Source of the DNA: Daejeonella lutea
GTDB taxonomy: Bacteria; Bacteroidota; Bacteroidia; Sphingobacteriales; Sphingobacteriaceae
Length of the DNA stretch: 64,000 nt
Assembly (NCBI RefSeq): GCF_900168015.1
Contig: NZ_FUYR01000001.1
Coordinates: 928,943 to 992,942 of the forward strand
Reading direction: 5' to 3'
The translations under genes were made by a program, and so were the position numbers. Below the pieces are notes generated by a model. It worked only from the letters and a program-made list of their open reading frames with translations. It was not told where the DNA came from and did not search any database. Position 1 is the first letter of the stretch. Each line of letters opens with the position of its first letter. Positions 63,565 through 64,000 of this stretch are shown here, piece after piece.

Positions 63565-63849
63565 TTAAATAGCAGCTCCTAAGCGTTTCTTTAACTTAAC
63601 CATATTTGGACGTAAAATGAATCTTAGATTAATTTCTTTTTGTTCTAAGAAAAGGTCTTCAACTTTTTTACGTGCCCAAGGAGTTTTACGCAGGAACTTT
63701 AAGGACGACTGAAGGTCTGGGTTCTCATTGAAACATTTAATCCTGATCAGGAAACCAAGTTTTTCAAACCCATAAGCCTCAATAAGGGAAATCAATATCG
63801 ATTCCAAAGTTTTACCATGGAGAGGGTTATTTGGCTGAGTATTGCCCAT
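63565..63849 (-). CDS. VF530-family DNA-binding protein
   Basis: A 94-residue protein from the ATG at 63849 (a TTG three codons upstream is not needed). [53 protein letters not shown] matches the VF530/DUF2132 family, whose Vibrio member has a helical double-stranded-DNA-binding fold. The C-terminal extension [19 protein letters not shown] is longer than the core. It lies upstream of the adhesin gene on the same strand, with 66 bases between. Its function in the cell is unknown. Confidence 0.88.
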   Translation of the reverse strand: MGNTQPNNPLHGKTLESILISLIEAYGFEKLGFLIRIKCFNENPDLQSSLKFLRKTPWARKKVEDLFLEQKEINLRFILRPNMVKLKKRLGAAI

Positions 63850-63855
63850 ATCGTG

Positions 63856-63863
63856 CAAAAATA
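63856..63863 (-). promoter_or_regulatory. putative -7 element of the VF530 gene
   Basis: Minus strand TATTTTTG, an exact TAnnTTTG match, six bases before the ATG at 63849. It overlaps the alternative TTG start at 63858, which supports the ATG. Confidence 0.55.
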
Positions 63864-63886
63864 CAGATTTACCCTAATCTTATCCG

Positions 63887-63894
63887 TAATTTTG
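63887..63894 (+). promoter_or_regulatory. putative -7 element of the DUF2027/Smr gene
   Basis: TAATTTTG, an exact TAnnTTTG match, 27 bases before the ATG at 63922 and 23 bases from the divergent VF530 element. Confidence 0.55.
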
Positions 63895-63921
63895 CTTCTC
63901 ATTCCCACATATAATCTAATT

Positions 63922-64000
63922 ATGAAATATAAGCTAGGCGAGTTTGTCCGTTTTGTCGAAGAAAGACGCGAAGGGTATATAACCCGTATAATCGACGATG
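63922..64000 (+). CDS. DUF2027/Smr-domain protein, N-terminus only
   Basis: The first 26 codons read MKYKLGEFVRFVEERREG and continue YITRIIDD to the window edge. The opening KLGxFVRFVEE with GYITRI is typical of Bacteroidetes DUF2027 proteins, which carry a C-terminal Smr (MutS2-like) nuclease domain. Only the N-terminal beta-rich segment is present, so the Smr part is inferred. Confidence 0.7.
   Translation, partial: MKYKLGEFVRFVEERREGYITRIIDD

Overview
The window is a chromosomal stretch of a Bacteroidota bacterium, most likely a relative of the Sphingobacteriaceae (Pedobacter/Mucilaginibacter type). This rests on several family hallmarks: a type III glutamine synthetase, the long (about 390 aa) Bacteroidetes form of PurM, an S46 dipeptidyl-peptidase, an Oar-like TonB-dependent receptor, a PorE-like TPR/propeller/OmpA protein, a giant SprB-repeat adhesin with a gliding-type C-terminal domain, and promoter elements matching TAnnTTTG, the Bacteroidetes -7 consensus. 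Almost everything is core housekeeping. No phage, insertion sequence, CRISPR array, tRNA or rRNA was seen.

Layout. 1-7.7 kb: a minus-strand operon purL > VOC-fold protein > trmN6 (cut by the left edge), divergent from glnN, then purM. 7.7-13.5 kb: a secreted S46 peptidase and an Oar-like TonB receptor, both minus. 13.7-22.3 kb: lpdA, a guanidinium-exporter-like SMR protein coupled to a metallo-beta-lactamase-fold hydrolase, an aldo/keto reductase, smc and a secreted M28 peptidase. 22.4-30.6 kb: RNase P RNA, an NtrC-type response regulator with an altered GAFTGA loop, the split proton-translocating transhydrogenase pntA1-pntA2-pntB (minus), lepA, folD and a small Rieske protein. 30.6-42.1 kb: queE, a PorE-like envelope protein, a secreted sugar-enzyme-like pair, then the Kdo/mannose block kdsA-recQ (minus) divergent from kdsD-manC, and rlmB. 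42.4-52.9 kb: dnaB, a chromate transporter with a TPR protein, etfBA, a bifunctional-nuclease-family protein, a nucleoside permease, a DUF3667 protein, citrate synthase, a DUF3347 lipoprotein and a small outer-membrane barrel. 53.1-63.5 kb: one 3472-residue adhesin with about 32 SprB repeats, then a VF530-family protein and the start of a DUF2027/Smr protein at the right edge.

The least explained signal is not a gene. At least nine intergenic gaps carry imperfect tandem arrays of 7-bp words (for example GAGTTGA, CTCAATT, AAGTTAT, TTGTACG), often as two facing arms that could fold into a hairpin. They lie beside the rnpB and lepA promoters and inside the pnt operon. Two further gaps carry 11-bp tandem triplicates. 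A 42-bp near-perfect palindrome sits upstream of glnN. Several genes (purM, lepA, dnaB, VF530) have a -7 element only 4-7 bases before the start codon, suggesting very short or absent leaders.

Functional links: purL and purM supply consecutive steps of purine synthesis next to glutamine synthetase, which makes the nitrogen donor. kdsD and kdsA make the precursor of Kdo-8-phosphate for lipopolysaccharide, with manC feeding GDP-mannose. The PorE-like protein and the adhesin's C-terminal domain both point to type 9 secretion. lpdA, gltA, etfAB and pntAB form the energy-metabolism content.
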